A DNA stretch of 64,000 bases from Ignavibacteriota bacterium (GTDB lineage: Bacteria; Bacteroidota; Ignavibacteria; Ignavibacteriales; Melioribacteraceae). The notes under the pieces are model-generated. The model ran no database searches. It was not told the DNA's origin and was given only the letters and a program-made list of their open reading frames with translations. The stretch lies in NCBI GenBank assembly GCA_002746605.1, contig PDPT01000044.1, forward strand, positions 1 through 64,000. The letters run 5' to 3'. Numbering within the stretch: position 1 is the first letter of the stretch; each line of letters opens with the position of its first letter. The position numbers and the translations under genes are program-made. Below are positions 13,254 to 22,313 of this stretch, in pieces.

Positions 13254-14290
13254 GCAATTCAGAAATTAAAACCCAAAAATTAACCGCTAAGGATTTTTCG
13301 AGTGGACAAGATGTAAGATGGTGCCCGGGTTGCGGTGATTATTCTATTCTTGCTCAAGTACAAAGAACTTTACCTAACATTGATAATATCGTAAAAGAAA
13401 AGGTTGTTTGGGTTTCAGGAATAGGATGTTCCAGTCGTTTTCCTTATTACATGGGAACTTACGGATTTCATGGAATACATGGTAGAGCACCTGCAATTGC
13501 AACCGGATTAAAACTTGCAAGACCTGATTTAACTGTTTGGGTTGCAACCGGTGATGGCGATTTACTTAGTATTGGGGGAAATCATTTTATTCATGCTTGC
13601 AGAAAAAATATTGATTTAAAAATGGTTCTTTTTAATAATCAAATCTACGGATTAACAAAAGGTCAATATTCTCCTACATCCGAAAAAGGGAAAGTTACCA
13701 AAACTTCGCCTTACGGAAGTATAGATTATCCTTTTAATGCTATTTCTTTGGCACTTGGTGCAAATGCAACATTTGTTGCCCGCACAATTGATAGAGAAGC
13801 CAAGCATATGGCTAAAATGTTAGATAGAGCTGCCGGACATAAAGGACTTGCATTTGTTGAAGTCTATCAAAATTGTCCTATTTTTAATAACGGAACGTTC
13901 TTAAATTTAACAGAAAAGAGTGTTAAGGAAGATAATGTACTCTATCTTGAAGATGGCAAACCAATGATATTTGGGAAGAACAAAGATAAGGGTATTAAAC
14001 TGGAAGGATTTCATCCAGTTGTGGTGGACCTTAACGATCCGAAAAATTCTATAGACGATGTTATTGTGCATAGTGAAACTGATGATGGTTTGGTTAGAGG
14101 ATTTATTCTTTCTCATTTAACCGATGATCCTAATATGCCTACTCCTATAGGTGTTTTCAGACAGTTATCTAAACCTACTTATGATGAAACAATGACTCAA
14201 CAAATCGAAGAAGTTACCGAAAAGAAAGGAAAAGGTACATTAAAAGATTTATTATACACTTCAAACACTTGGGAAGTAAAAGGTAATTAA
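13250..14290 (+). CDS. korB: 2-oxoglutarate:ferredoxin oxidoreductase, beta subunit
   Basis: The 346-residue beta subunit binds thiamine diphosphate and an Fe-S cluster. WCPGCGDYS with C25 and C28 starts the cluster/TPP region, [11 protein letters not shown] and [12 protein letters not shown] follow, and [12 protein letters not shown] with [17 protein letters not shown] completes the TPP-Mg site. The TKGQYSPTS stretch is characteristic of KorB over pyruvate enzymes. ATGA overlap with korA shows translational coupling. A strong terminator follows 9 bp after the stop, so korAB form a two-gene unit. Confidence 0.94.
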   Translation: MSNSEIKTQKLTAKDFSSGQDVRWCPGCGDYSILAQVQRTLPNIDNIVKEKVVWVSGIGCSSRFPYYMGTYGFHGIHGRAPAIATGLKLARPDLTVWVATGDGDLLSIGGNHFIHACRKNIDLKMVLFNNQIYGLTKGQYSPTSEKGKVTKTSPYGSIDYPFNAISLALGANATFVARTIDREAKHMAKMLDRAAGHKGLAFVEVYQNCPIFNNGTFLNLTEKSVKEDNVLYLEDGKPMIFGKNKDKGIKLEGFHPVVVDLNDPKNSIDDVIVHSETDDGLVRGFILSHLTDDPNMPTPIGVFRQLSKPTYDETMTQQIEEVTEKKGKGTLKDLLYTSNTWEVKGN

Positions 14291-14298
14291 ATTAATTT

Positions 14299-14324
14299 GG
14301 GCAGGTGCTAACCTGCCCATTTTT
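14299..14324 (+). terminator. rho-independent terminator of korAB
   Basis: GGGCAGGT pairs perfectly with ACCTGCCC across a GCTA tetraloop (14299-14318) and is followed by ATTTTT. It lies just after the korB stop. It also rules out the first start codon of the next open frame (14305), which would lie inside the hairpin. Confidence 0.9.
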
Positions 14325-14358
14325 CATTTCAAAATATATCAATTCATTTTATAAGATT

Positions 14359-15345
14359 ATGCAAATCCATAAAAAATTATTAGATGTTTTAAAGAGTAAA
14401 AATAAATTTATCATTACAAGTCATGTTAATCCCGATCCGGATGCAATTGGTTCCGAATTAGCAATTGCAGATATCTTAAAGCAGCTCGGGAAAGAATATT
14501 TTATTCTAAATACATCTTCAACTCCTTATAATTTGAAATTTTTAGATATTGATAATCAAATTCAAAAATATAATGAAGAAGAACATAAAACAATCTTTGA
14601 GAGTGTTGACTCAGCAATTTTCTTGGATTTAAATTCTTTAAACAGAACAGTAAGAATGGAAGAGAAATTTAGGAAATTTGAAGGGGAAAAGATTTGCATT
14701 GATCACCACACATATCCTGAAGATTTCTATGATTTCGGACTTATTAATGAAACAAAATCATCTACCGGTGAAGTTCTTTTTGATTTTATAAACTCGTGCA
14801 AGGAGTTGGAATTTAACGAAAACATTGCTCTAAATTTATATTCAGCTATCATGACAGATACAGGTTCTTTCAGATATTCCAAAACAACACCTGAACTTCA
14901 TAAAAAAGTAGCAAAACTTTTGAGTTTTAATTTAAATCCTGAAGAGATTTATAATGAAATTTATGCTCAATATAAATTTAGCCGAGTAAAAACTCTCGGC
15001 AAATCATTAAGTACAATAGAAATTACAAAATCCGAAAAAGTTTCATATTTAATTGTGACTCAAGCACAGCTCAAAGAAGCAAATGCAGAAGAATCGGAAG
15101 TTGATGGATTTGTGAATTTTGCTCTAACTACAAAAGGTGTTCAAATTGGTATTCTCTTTTTTGAACTTAAAGATGGAGTAAAAATAAGTTTTAGAAGCAA
15201 AGGCAAAACTCCGGTTAATTTATTGGCTCAAGAATTTGGTGGTGGCGGACACACGAATGCAGCAGGAACTCGACTCTATAATATCTCTTTAGATGAAATT
15301 ATTCCAAAAGTTTTGGAAAGTGCTGAAAAATTACTGGTAAGTTGA
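14359..15345 (+). CDS. DHH-family phosphoesterase, NrnA-like (nanoRNase/pAp phosphatase)
   Basis: The 328-residue protein has the DHH domain with SHVNPDPDAIGSE (H22, D26, D28), an internal DLN segment and CIDHHTYP, then a DHHA1 domain ending GGGGHTNAAGTRL. This layout is that of NrnA, which degrades 2-5 nt RNA fragments and often dephosphorylates 3'-phosphoadenosine 5'-phosphate. I start at the ATG at 14359 because the longer frame overlaps the korB terminator. It ends 16 bp from a convergent gene. Confidence 0.88.
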   Translation: MQIHKKLLDVLKSKNKFIITSHVNPDPDAIGSELAIADILKQLGKEYFILNTSSTPYNLKFLDIDNQIQKYNEEEHKTIFESVDSAIFLDLNSLNRTVRMEEKFRKFEGEKICIDHHTYPEDFYDFGLINETKSSTGEVLFDFINSCKELEFNENIALNLYSAIMTDTGSFRYSKTTPELHKKVAKLLSFNLNPEEIYNEIYAQYKFSRVKTLGKSLSTIEITKSEKVSYLIVTQAQLKEANAEESEVDGFVNFALTTKGVQIGILFFELKDGVKISFRSKGKTPVNLLAQEFGGGGHTNAAGTRLYNISLDEIIPKVLESAEKLLVS

Positions 15346-15361
15346 AAATGTAAAAATTCAC

Positions 15362-16024
15362 TTATAAGCTATTCTCAATTTCTTTGTTCAAAATTTCACT
15401 TACCTCTTCGCTTCTTGAGAAAACCATAAAATGGCTGCCGTCTTTTACTTTTATTGGGCGATCAATTAATTTTATTGAAAAAGTTTTGTCGTTGGTTCCG
15501 TGAATATGAACAAGATTTTTTAAGTTATAATTTTCTTCCCAATGAGAAATTTTTTCTAATGACCATCTCAAATAATTATTTGTACAGTTATCTAACATTA
15601 GATTATAAAGTTTTCTTCCTTTTTCTGAATTGTAACCGAATAACCTTGCCCAAATCGGAAAACTTTTTAAAATCAATTTTTTATTGAGAAATTTATAAAC
15701 GGGAAAAACCTTTAAAAACTTTAAATTCAAAGGAATTTCATCTTTTGATTTTATGCTGGAGATAATTATTACTTTTTCAACGTCATTTTTATTGGCTATT
15801 TCTTGTACGATAATTCCTCCAAAAGAATGCCCGATTAAAATAATTGGTTTATTGTTAAAAGTAATTTGTTTTTCAACTCTTTCAACATAACTTGCAAGAG
15901 TTTCTTCTTTATTAGGTTCTAACCAATCTAAATAATTTATATTACAATTTTTAAGATCTAAATTAGAAAAAACTCTGTAATCAAAGCCTAAGCCGGGCAT
16001 TAAAAAAATATTTGGGATGCTCAT
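15362..16024 (-). CDS. alpha/beta-hydrolase
   Basis: This is a compact 220-residue alpha/beta hydrolase without a signal peptide. The nucleophile elbow GHSFGG places S67, an acid is plausible in HGTNDKTF, and the His is in DGSHFMVF near the C-terminus. The substrate is unknown; similar small hydrolases act as esterases or lactonases. Its ATG overlaps the stop codon of bshC by one base (TAATG), so it is translated with bshC, but a role in thiol metabolism would be guesswork. Confidence 0.75.
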   Translation of the reverse strand: MSIPNIFLMPGLGFDYRVFSNLDLKNCNINYLDWLEPNKEETLASYVERVEKQITFNNKPIILIGHSFGGIIVQEIANKNDVEKVIIISSIKSKDEIPLNLKFLKVFPVYKFLNKKLILKSFPIWARLFGYNSEKGRKLYNLMLDNCTNNYLRWSLEKISHWEENYNLKNLVHIHGTNDKTFSIKLIDRPIKVKDGSHFMVFSRSEEVSEILNKEIENSL

Positions 16025-17649
16025 TATATTTCCAAAATTTGATGCTCAAAATTGTTTATTTCTAATTCTTGATAAAGCCAATCAAAAAAATCAAAACCAT
16101 ATTTATTAACAAAGTTTATAAACGTAAGCTCACGTTCTTGCAGATTGTTATTCGGGTATAGCACTGTATGAGCTTTTTCTATTTGCCTTAAAGAAATTTC
16201 ATATTTCTGTTCATACATTTTATCTGTTTTATTTTTTAACACATTTACTTGATGTAAAATTTTTTCTTTTGCAGAATCCGTAATTCCTTCCAAATCTTTA
16301 TTTACTTTTGAAAGTGTTGTATTGAGTGAATCAAGTAATTCGGTGAACTGGTTATTAATATTATTAAATTTGTTCTCAAGATCATCTTCCGATATTGTTT
16401 TGATTAATAGACTTTTTAAGTCATCGAAGTTTTGTAAAACATCAACATTATCCAAGTTATATTTATCAATTGCTTTTGCAATATTGCTTTCCAAAATTGT
16501 AGCGGAAGCCCGTGGATAAATAAACGGTTGTTGTAAATCAAAATGTTTATATAAAGGCATAACTTGTGCGTAATAACTTATTTCTCCGGGGCCACTAATA
16601 TAAAAACCGGTAGGGAAAAGATACTCTTCGCAGATTGGACGCAACAAGACATTTGCACTAAAATCTTCCGGGTTTGTTTCCAAATGTTGCAGTATTTCTT
16701 CTTTTGATATGGTTTTTCTTTTACCCTTTAACCTGAATCCTTGCTCCTCGGGTTCAATTAAATGCCTTCCGGTTTTATTCGACAAAAATAAATTTATAGG
16801 TTTCAGTTTAACTTGCGCATGATAGTTTTCGTCTAAATCGGCACTAACTTCTAATAAATCATTATTGTGTGTTCTAAATTGTAATAATTCTTTTTTGAAA
16901 ATTGGGAGCATCAATTTTTTTACTTCGGTATCTTGAGGATTAAAAATTACAAGTCCGGTTTCATCAAAAATATGAAATATAATTTTAATAAATGATTCTG
17001 CTATTGTGAGATTATCGTTTAAAGCTAAATTCATTAACTCAAAGAGTTCATCATTAAATTCAGTTTCGCGTAAGTTTTCTTCTAATTCATTCTTGAAATT
17101 TTTAATTGATTCTTTAAACTTTAGATTCCCAACGCTTCCTCTATTAGTCTCAACTGGTTTACCATCTTCATAAGAAAATTTTTTAACTTTATTGTTTTTA
17201 TCAATTATGTTCACATAAGAAATTTCTTCAAAATCGTGATCATCTCCTGCCATCCAAAAAATTGGTACAAAATTAAAATCAGTAAATTCCTCTGATAATT
17301 GTTCGCTGAGTTTTATGGCTGTGAGAATTTTGTAAATCGTGTATAAAGGTCCGCTCATTATTCCAAGCTGTTGTCCTGTAATAACTGCGATTGTATTTTT
17401 TTCTTTTAGCTTTTTAATATTGTTAGAAGTTTTTTCGGAAAAAGGGAACGAGCTATACTGATTTTTAATTATTGCTGTCAACTCATCTTTCTTAAAGTGT
17501 GTTTGATTGGTTATTTTGTTAAATACTTCTGCATAACTTTCTTTGTCTTTAAAATTGAGATTGTAGTATTTTTTTACATTTCCAAAATTATTTATGAAAT
17601 CTAAAAATAATCTGTTAACCGATTTAATTTTTTCAAATTTAATTGACAT
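16024..17649 (-). CDS. bshC: putative cysteine ligase BshC (bacillithiol biosynthesis)
   Basis: The 541-residue protein matches BshC, which adds cysteine to glucosaminyl-malate in the last step of bacillithiol synthesis. Recognisable stretches are VITGQQLGIMSGPLYTIYK, FWMAGDDHDFEEI, RPICEEYLFPTGFYISGPGE and IYPRASATILE. A coiled-coil segment of about 90 residues follows near the C-terminus, as in the family. The ATG at 17649 has a strong TAGAGGAAA ribosome site. An earlier in-frame ATG at 17682 does not. bshA and bshB are not in this window. Confidence 0.92.
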   Translation of the reverse strand: MSIKFEKIKSVNRLFLDFINNFGNVKKYYNLNFKDKESYAEVFNKITNQTHFKKDELTAIIKNQYSSFPFSEKTSNNIKKLKEKNTIAVITGQQLGIMSGPLYTIYKILTAIKLSEQLSEEFTDFNFVPIFWMAGDDHDFEEISYVNIIDKNNKVKKFSYEDGKPVETNRGSVGNLKFKESIKNFKNELEENLRETEFNDELFELMNLALNDNLTIAESFIKIIFHIFDETGLVIFNPQDTEVKKLMLPIFKKELLQFRTHNNDLLEVSADLDENYHAQVKLKPINLFLSNKTGRHLIEPEEQGFRLKGKRKTISKEEILQHLETNPEDFSANVLLRPICEEYLFPTGFYISGPGEISYYAQVMPLYKHFDLQQPFIYPRASATILESNIAKAIDKYNLDNVDVLQNFDDLKSLLIKTISEDDLENKFNNINNQFTELLDSLNTTLSKVNKDLEGITDSAKEKILHQVNVLKNKTDKMYEQKYEISLRQIEKAHTVLYPNNNLQERELTFINFVNKYGFDFFDWLYQELEINNFEHQILEI

Positions 17650-17793
17650 ATTTTCCTCTAAATTATGAAGCAAAAATAACAATTATAACTAACCAATGTT
17701 CAATAATTCTCAAACTGATTTGTTGCTTTTTATTTGTGCCTCTTTTAACTAATTTGGACTTCAAATTTACAATTATTTATTAGGAATGCATCG

Positions 17794-18735
17794 ATTATTA
17801 AAATAAACAAAGAAATAAAACTAATTATAAAGTTAATACTTGCAGCACTTTTTCTATATCTTTTGGTGAAATTAGTAAGTGTAGATGAAATTATTTCGGT
17901 AATTAAGAATTCCGATAAAAATTATCTGTTATTAGCCTTCCTTCTTGTGATTCCGAATATTTATATTCAATTTCGTAAATGGGAATTGCTTAGTAAAACA
18001 TTACTAAGTGTACGCAAAAAGAAAAAAATATGGCAATCATTATTTTTTGGATTTACTGCGGGAGTTTTAACTCCTGTTAGGGTTGGCGAGTATGTAGGTA
18101 GAAAGTATCCTTACACAGAAATAACTTTAATGAAAGTTACAATTGCAACCTTAGTCGATCATTTTTCATTACTTTATTTGGTTCTTTTTGTCGGAAGTTT
18201 GGTAAGCGGAATATTTGTTATTCAGTTTTACAATTTTTTATTTGCGCTTCCGTTTTTTCTTACATTTATATTTTTACTAATTCTTGCACTTTTATTAGTT
18301 TCGGGCTATAAGTTCTCATCAAAAAAAATAAATATGCTTGCCGATAGATTTTCATTCATTAAAAAGTTAAAAACCGAGCTTGGTTATGTTCGTGAAATTA
18401 ATATTAAAACATTTATGCTATTAATGCTTTTTTCATTACTTCACTTTACAGTTGTTGTTTTACAATATTCAGTTTTGGGTTTAGCTTTTGGAACAAACGG
18501 AAGCATTTTTGATTTTATTATAGCGGGAATAATAATTTTATTTACCAAAAGTATATTGTCATTTCTTTCATTTGCCGATCTTGGAATCAGAGAAGGAACT
18601 TCAGTTTATGTTTTAAGCAAACTCGGATACAGCAAAGCTATAGGATTTAACTCGGCAATTTTTTTATTCCTACTAAATTTAATAATTCCTTCGATAATAG
18701 GTCTTGTACTTTTTCTTACAAAGAAAGAAGATTAG
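17794..18735 (+). CDS. UPF0104/LPG synthase-like integral membrane protein (start uncertain)
   Basis: The protein has seven or eight hydrophobic helices and belongs to the lysylphosphatidylglycerol synthetase transmembrane/UPF0104 (AglD-like) group, seen in TAGVLTPVRVGEYVGR and the later FADLGIREG. Members move or modify lipids and often sit with glycosyltransferases. The first ATG, GTG or TTG in this frame is the TTG at 17863, inside what should be helix 1. The frame is open back to 17749, and adds a good N-terminal helix (LIIKLILAALFLYLLVKL). An ATT at 17794 with TAGGA 8 bp upstream is my best start (313 residues). The ATG at 17786 is in another frame, so a frameshift or sequencing error is the alternative. 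Confidence 0.72.
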   Translation: MIKINKEIKLIIKLILAALFLYLLVKLVSVDEIISVIKNSDKNYLLLAFLLVIPNIYIQFRKWELLSKTLLSVRKKKKIWQSLFFGFTAGVLTPVRVGEYVGRKYPYTEITLMKVTIATLVDHFSLLYLVLFVGSLVSGIFVIQFYNFLFALPFFLTFIFLLILALLLVSGYKFSSKKINMLADRFSFIKKLKTELGYVREINIKTFMLLMLFSLLHFTVVVLQYSVLGLAFGTNGSIFDFIIAGIIILFTKSILSFLSFADLGIREGTSVYVLSKLGYSKAIGFNSAIFLFLLNLIIPSIIGLVLFLTKKED

Positions 18736-18739
18736 TTTT

Positions 18740-19375
18740 ATGAAATGGTCGTATAATCCACCGAGAATTGTAAAAAATATTTTTAATGATTTTATTTGGG
18801 AAACAAATAATCAAAAAGTACTTATTACGTTTGATGACGGACCTAATCCGAATTCGACAGAGGAAATTCTGAAAATTTTAAGTGAGTTCGCAATCAAATC
18901 AGTATTTTTTTGTGTCGGCGAAAATTTGGAACGTTATCCCGAATTAGTGAAAGATATAATAAGCGAAGGACATACAATTGGCAATCATACTTATAAGCAT
19001 CAGAAAATAAATATTGGAAATGAAAATAATGCTTACGAATCAATTAAAAAAGTTCAAGATATAGCCTTAAATAAGTTTAATTATAAAATTGAATATTTTC
19101 GTCCTCCACACGGTAGATTTAATCTTAAAACTAACAGAATATTAAACAAGTTAAGTTTGAAAAATGTAATGTGGTCTTTGTTAACTTATGATTATAAAAA
19201 TGATATAAATATGGTTAAATTTAGTGTCCAAAAATATTTAATGAATAATTCAATTGTTGTTTTGCACGATAGCAATAAATCAAAGGAAATAATAATCGAT
19301 TCTATTAAAGAAATAATTGAAAGTATTAACAAAAATAATTTTAAAATCGGAATGCCTTCTGAATGTTTGAAATAG
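18740..19375 (+). CDS. polysaccharide deacetylase (NodB homology, CE4)
   Basis: The 211-residue protein is a near-minimal NodB domain: TFDDGPN (D32, D33), the zinc ligands in GNHTYKH (H83, H87), RPPHGRF and a late VLHDS motif. All catalytic motifs are present. It has no signal peptide, so it probably works at the cytoplasmic face on a precursor. It starts 4 bp after the UPF0104 gene and its end overlaps the following GT2 by 13 bp. This coupling suggests that it de-N-acetylates the sugar attached by the neighbouring glycosyltransferase. Confidence 0.9.
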   Translation: MKWSYNPPRIVKNIFNDFIWETNNQKVLITFDDGPNPNSTEEILKILSEFAIKSVFFCVGENLERYPELVKDIISEGHTIGNHTYKHQKINIGNENNAYESIKKVQDIALNKFNYKIEYFRPPHGRFNLKTNRILNKLSLKNVMWSLLTYDYKNDINMVKFSVQKYLMNNSIVVLHDSNKSKEIIIDSIKEIIESINKNNFKIGMPSECLK

Positions 19376-20469
19376 TATCTCTTATAGTTATTGTAGCTTA
19401 CTCTATTCAAGCTATAATTTTAGCATTAGGTTCAAAAAAGAAATTTGAAAAAGTAAAGGAAGATTATTTTTTATCTGCAACAGTAATTGTTGCGGCAAGA
19501 AACGAAGAACATAATATTTTGAGATGTTTAAAGTCCTTAAATAAATTGGATTATCCCCAAAATAAATTGGAAATAATTATTGTCGATGATAACTCAACTG
19601 ATAGCACAAATAAAATTATAACGGATTTTATTAAAGATAAACCAAAGTTCAAATTGATAAAACCAGCAAAAGATTTTGGAGAAACAAAAGGAAAAGCAAG
19701 GGCACTTGCTAATGCTATTGAAATTGCAAAAGGAGAGATTATTTTAACAACAGATGCTGACTGCAGCGTTTCCGAAACTTGGGTTAAAACTATTACAAGT
19801 TATTACAAAGATGATGTAATTATGGTTTGTGGTTTTACAAATCAGACTTATACAAATCTCTTTGAAGGGGTTCAAGATACGGATTTTATATTTTTACTTA
19901 CTGTTGGCAGTGGTTCAATAAATCTTGGTAAACCGCTTAGTGCTATCGGGAATAATATGTCATACAGAAAATCAGCCTATGATAAAATTGGCGGGTATAA
20001 GAAAATTCCATTTTCCGTTACGGAAGATTTTGAGGTTTTAATGGCTATGAATAAACTAAAAGATAAAAAAATACTTTTTCCTGCAGATGCAGATTCTTTA
20101 GTTACATCCGAACCTTGTAAAGATATTAAAACTTTATTCCGACAAAAAAAACGATGGGGGATTGGAGGCTTAAACAGCCGTTTCGATAATTTGCTTATTA
20201 TTTCAAGTGGTTTTTGGGCAGGTATTGTTATTTTGTTATCTCCTTTTTTCTTTTCGGTTGATGTTTTTTATATAATTTTATTAAAAATTCTAACGGATTT
20301 TTATATGCTTTACTCTATGTATAAAAGACTTAAACTAAAATTTAATTTCGTTAATTTTTTAGGATTTGAAATATATTCAACAATTTACTTTGTAGTTATA
20401 GCTTTTGCAATTGCAATAAACAGAAATGTTTCCTGGAAAGGTAGAAAATTTAATGCTACTTCTTTGTAA
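19363..20469 (+). CDS. membrane glycosyltransferase family 2, QxxRW type
   Basis: This 368-residue protein has an N-terminal membrane segment (about 3-20), a GT-A domain with IIVDDNSTD, TTDADCS, VTEDFEV and QKKRWG, and three C-terminal hydrophobic segments. TED plus QxxRW is typical of PgaC/NodC/cellulose-synthase-like inverting enzymes and of some lipid glycosyltransferases. Together with the upstream NodB deacetylase it recalls NodC-NodB and PgaC-PgaB pairs that make partly deacetylated GlcNAc products. It overlaps both neighbours. The donor and acceptor are not known. Confidence 0.88.
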   Translation: MFEIVSLIVIVAYSIQAIILALGSKKKFEKVKEDYFLSATVIVAARNEEHNILRCLKSLNKLDYPQNKLEIIIVDDNSTDSTNKIITDFIKDKPKFKLIKPAKDFGETKGKARALANAIEIAKGEIILTTDADCSVSETWVKTITSYYKDDVIMVCGFTNQTYTNLFEGVQDTDFIFLLTVGSGSINLGKPLSAIGNNMSYRKSAYDKIGGYKKIPFSVTEDFEVLMAMNKLKDKKILFPADADSLVTSEPCKDIKTLFRQKKRWGIGGLNSRFDNLLIISSGFWAGIVILLSPFFFSVDVFYIILLKILTDFYMLYSMYKRLKLKFNFVNFLGFEIYSTIYFVVIAFAIAINRNVSWKGRKFNATSL

Positions 20470-21433
20470 TTATTATGTAACCTATAGATGTAATGCCTAT
20501 TGCAATTTTTGCGAATTTGCGAATCACGGTAGATATAAAGACTATCCTCATGCAACACTTGAAGATTATAAAACTAATCTAAAACAACTTGCTGAACTTG
20601 GTGTTAAGTTTATTGATTTAACAGGTGGCGAGCCTTTGTTAAATAGGCATATTGTTGAGATGACTGAACTTGCTAAAAGCTATAAAATGCAGACAAGCAT
20701 TACAACTAACACACTTCTTTATAAAAAATATGCTGAAGGTTTAGCCGGAAAAGTAAACCTGCTTCATTTTTCCCTTGATTCGCCTGATGCAGATGAACAC
20801 AATAAAATAAGGCAAGTTGATTGTTTTAACTCGGTTTTGAAAAGTGTAGAAATTGCAAAAAGTTTTGGTGAGTTTCCCGATATTCTTTTTACTGTAACAA
20901 ATGAAACTTACAAGAAATTGCCGCGAATGCACGAACTCGCAGCCCAAAGAGACTTGATTTTATTGGTTAATCCGGTTTTTTCATATTTCGGTAACCCTGG
21001 TTTATCAATGGAAGCACTTGATTTTATTGAAGAATATGCTGATGGTAAAACAGATGTTTATGTTAATCCTGCATTTATAAGATTAAGAAGAGAAGGGGGC
21101 AATCATATTAATGATCCGCTTTGCAAAGCTGTAAGCCGTGTTATTGTAATTTCTCCGCTTAATGAAATTATTTTACCTTGCTATCATTTTCAAAATGAAA
21201 AAATTAAAATCGATAAACCTATCAAAGAAATCCAAGCTGCTGAAAAATATCAACATTTCTTAAAAATGGAAGGACGTTTTGATTTCTGCGAAGGTTGTAC
21301 TGTAAATTGTTATTTTGAACCTTCTTTTGCATTGCCGACAAATTTTTATAGTTTGGTAAGTATAACTTCTAAAATTAAATATAGTTATCTTAAAGTAATA
21401 AAACAAAAAATTAAAAAACGAAAAATAAAATAA
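20453..21433 (+). CDS. radical SAM enzyme with SPASM/twitch-like C-terminal cluster
   Basis: The SAM-binding cluster motif is YRCNAYCNFCEF (C-x3-C-x2-C) near residue 10, followed by LTGGEPLLN. Further cysteines in DPLCKAV, LPCYHF and FCEGCTVNC near the C-terminus could bind an auxiliary cluster. The 326-residue protein starts inside the GT2 3' end (17-bp overlap), so it belongs to the envelope cluster. The fold is shared by HpnH-like lipid enzymes and peptide-modifying enzymes; no precursor peptide gene is evident nearby, so a lipid or sugar substrate is more likely. The exact reaction is not recognisable. Confidence 0.85.
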   Translation: MLLLCNYYVTYRCNAYCNFCEFANHGRYKDYPHATLEDYKTNLKQLAELGVKFIDLTGGEPLLNRHIVEMTELAKSYKMQTSITTNTLLYKKYAEGLAGKVNLLHFSLDSPDADEHNKIRQVDCFNSVLKSVEIAKSFGEFPDILFTVTNETYKKLPRMHELAAQRDLILLVNPVFSYFGNPGLSMEALDFIEEYADGKTDVYVNPAFIRLRREGGNHINDPLCKAVSRVIVISPLNEIILPCYHFQNEKIKIDKPIKEIQAAEKYQHFLKMEGRFDFCEGCTVNCYFEPSFALPTNFYSLVSITSKIKYSYLKVIKQKIKKRKIK

Positions 21434-21446
21434 GAGTCTAAATTAA

Positions 21447-22283
21447 ATGGTAAAAATGTTGAATAAAATTAAACTTCTATTTTTTTTAATAATATTATTT
21501 TTAGGAAATAATCACTTTGCACAAAGTGGAGTTGAGTTGTTTCCGGGTAATTTATTGGTACAGCCGTTTACTGCAAATACATTAAAACCAAAACTCGGTT
21601 TTGACTTTAAAACAAGTAAAAATGAATTAACTCTAAATATCGGAAACTCTTTAGATTTTTTTCATTACAAAATAAATGATTACTCAAAATTATCTTTTGG
21701 TGCCGATCTTTTTACTTACACACTGTTGAGAAGTCAATCGAATTTTCATTTTCCCGTTGATGCAGTTGATTATCTTTTCGGAGTAAACTTTGGCTATACA
21801 AATAAAAATTACGGAGTAAGGTTAAGGATTAGTCATATTTCCGCACATTTTGTTGATGGTCATTATGATAAAACTACCAATCAATGGCGAGATAATAGAA
21901 GTCCTAAAGTTTACAGCAGAGAATTTTTTGAATTGATTCCATTTTACAGATATAATAATCTCAGAATTTATGCCGGATTAACATATATTTTTTCAATCGA
22001 TCCGGAAGATATAGGAAGAGACCAGTATCAATTTGGTCTCGAATATTTTGCCAAAGGATTAATCTCAGAATGCTTAACACCTTATTTTGCTTACGATTTA
22101 AGATTGATAAATCTTTACTCATACACAGCAAATAATTCAATAGAAGCCGGAATAAAATACGGATATGCCAAAGGCAAAGGAATAAGTTTGTATCTTAAAT
22201 ATTTTTCAGGATACAATATTCATGGAGAATATTTTGATCTCAAGGAAAATTATACTGCATTTGGTTTTAATTTAGATTTATAA
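21447..22283 (+). CDS. outer-membrane beta-barrel protein (DUF1207-like)
   Basis: The 278-residue protein begins with a signal peptide (cleavage near HFAQ at about 26). The rest is alternating aromatic beta strands ending in FGFNLDL, a typical outer-membrane C-terminus. The opening ELFPGNLLVQPFTANTLKP and the histidine-containing LRISHISAHFVDGH resemble DUF1207 proteins, but I rank that as tentative. It follows the radical SAM gene by 13 bp and probably shares its transcript. Starts at 21447 and 21456 are both possible. Confidence 0.7.
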   Translation: MVKMLNKIKLLFFLIILFLGNNHFAQSGVELFPGNLLVQPFTANTLKPKLGFDFKTSKNELTLNIGNSLDFFHYKINDYSKLSFGADLFTYTLLRSQSNFHFPVDAVDYLFGVNFGYTNKNYGVRLRISHISAHFVDGHYDKTTNQWRDNRSPKVYSREFFELIPFYRYNNLRIYAGLTYIFSIDPEDIGRDQYQFGLEYFAKGLISECLTPYFAYDLRLINLYSYTANNSIEAGIKYGYAKGKGISLYLKYFSGYNIHGEYFDLKENYTAFGFNLDL

Positions 22284-22313
22284 AAAATTAAGCAAGGAAA
22301 AGGATAAAATATT

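Noticed and set aside
17786..17805. Short reading frame from ATG 17786 as a leader peptide
   Set aside because: It encodes only six residues before a stop and has its purine-rich site too close to the ATG.
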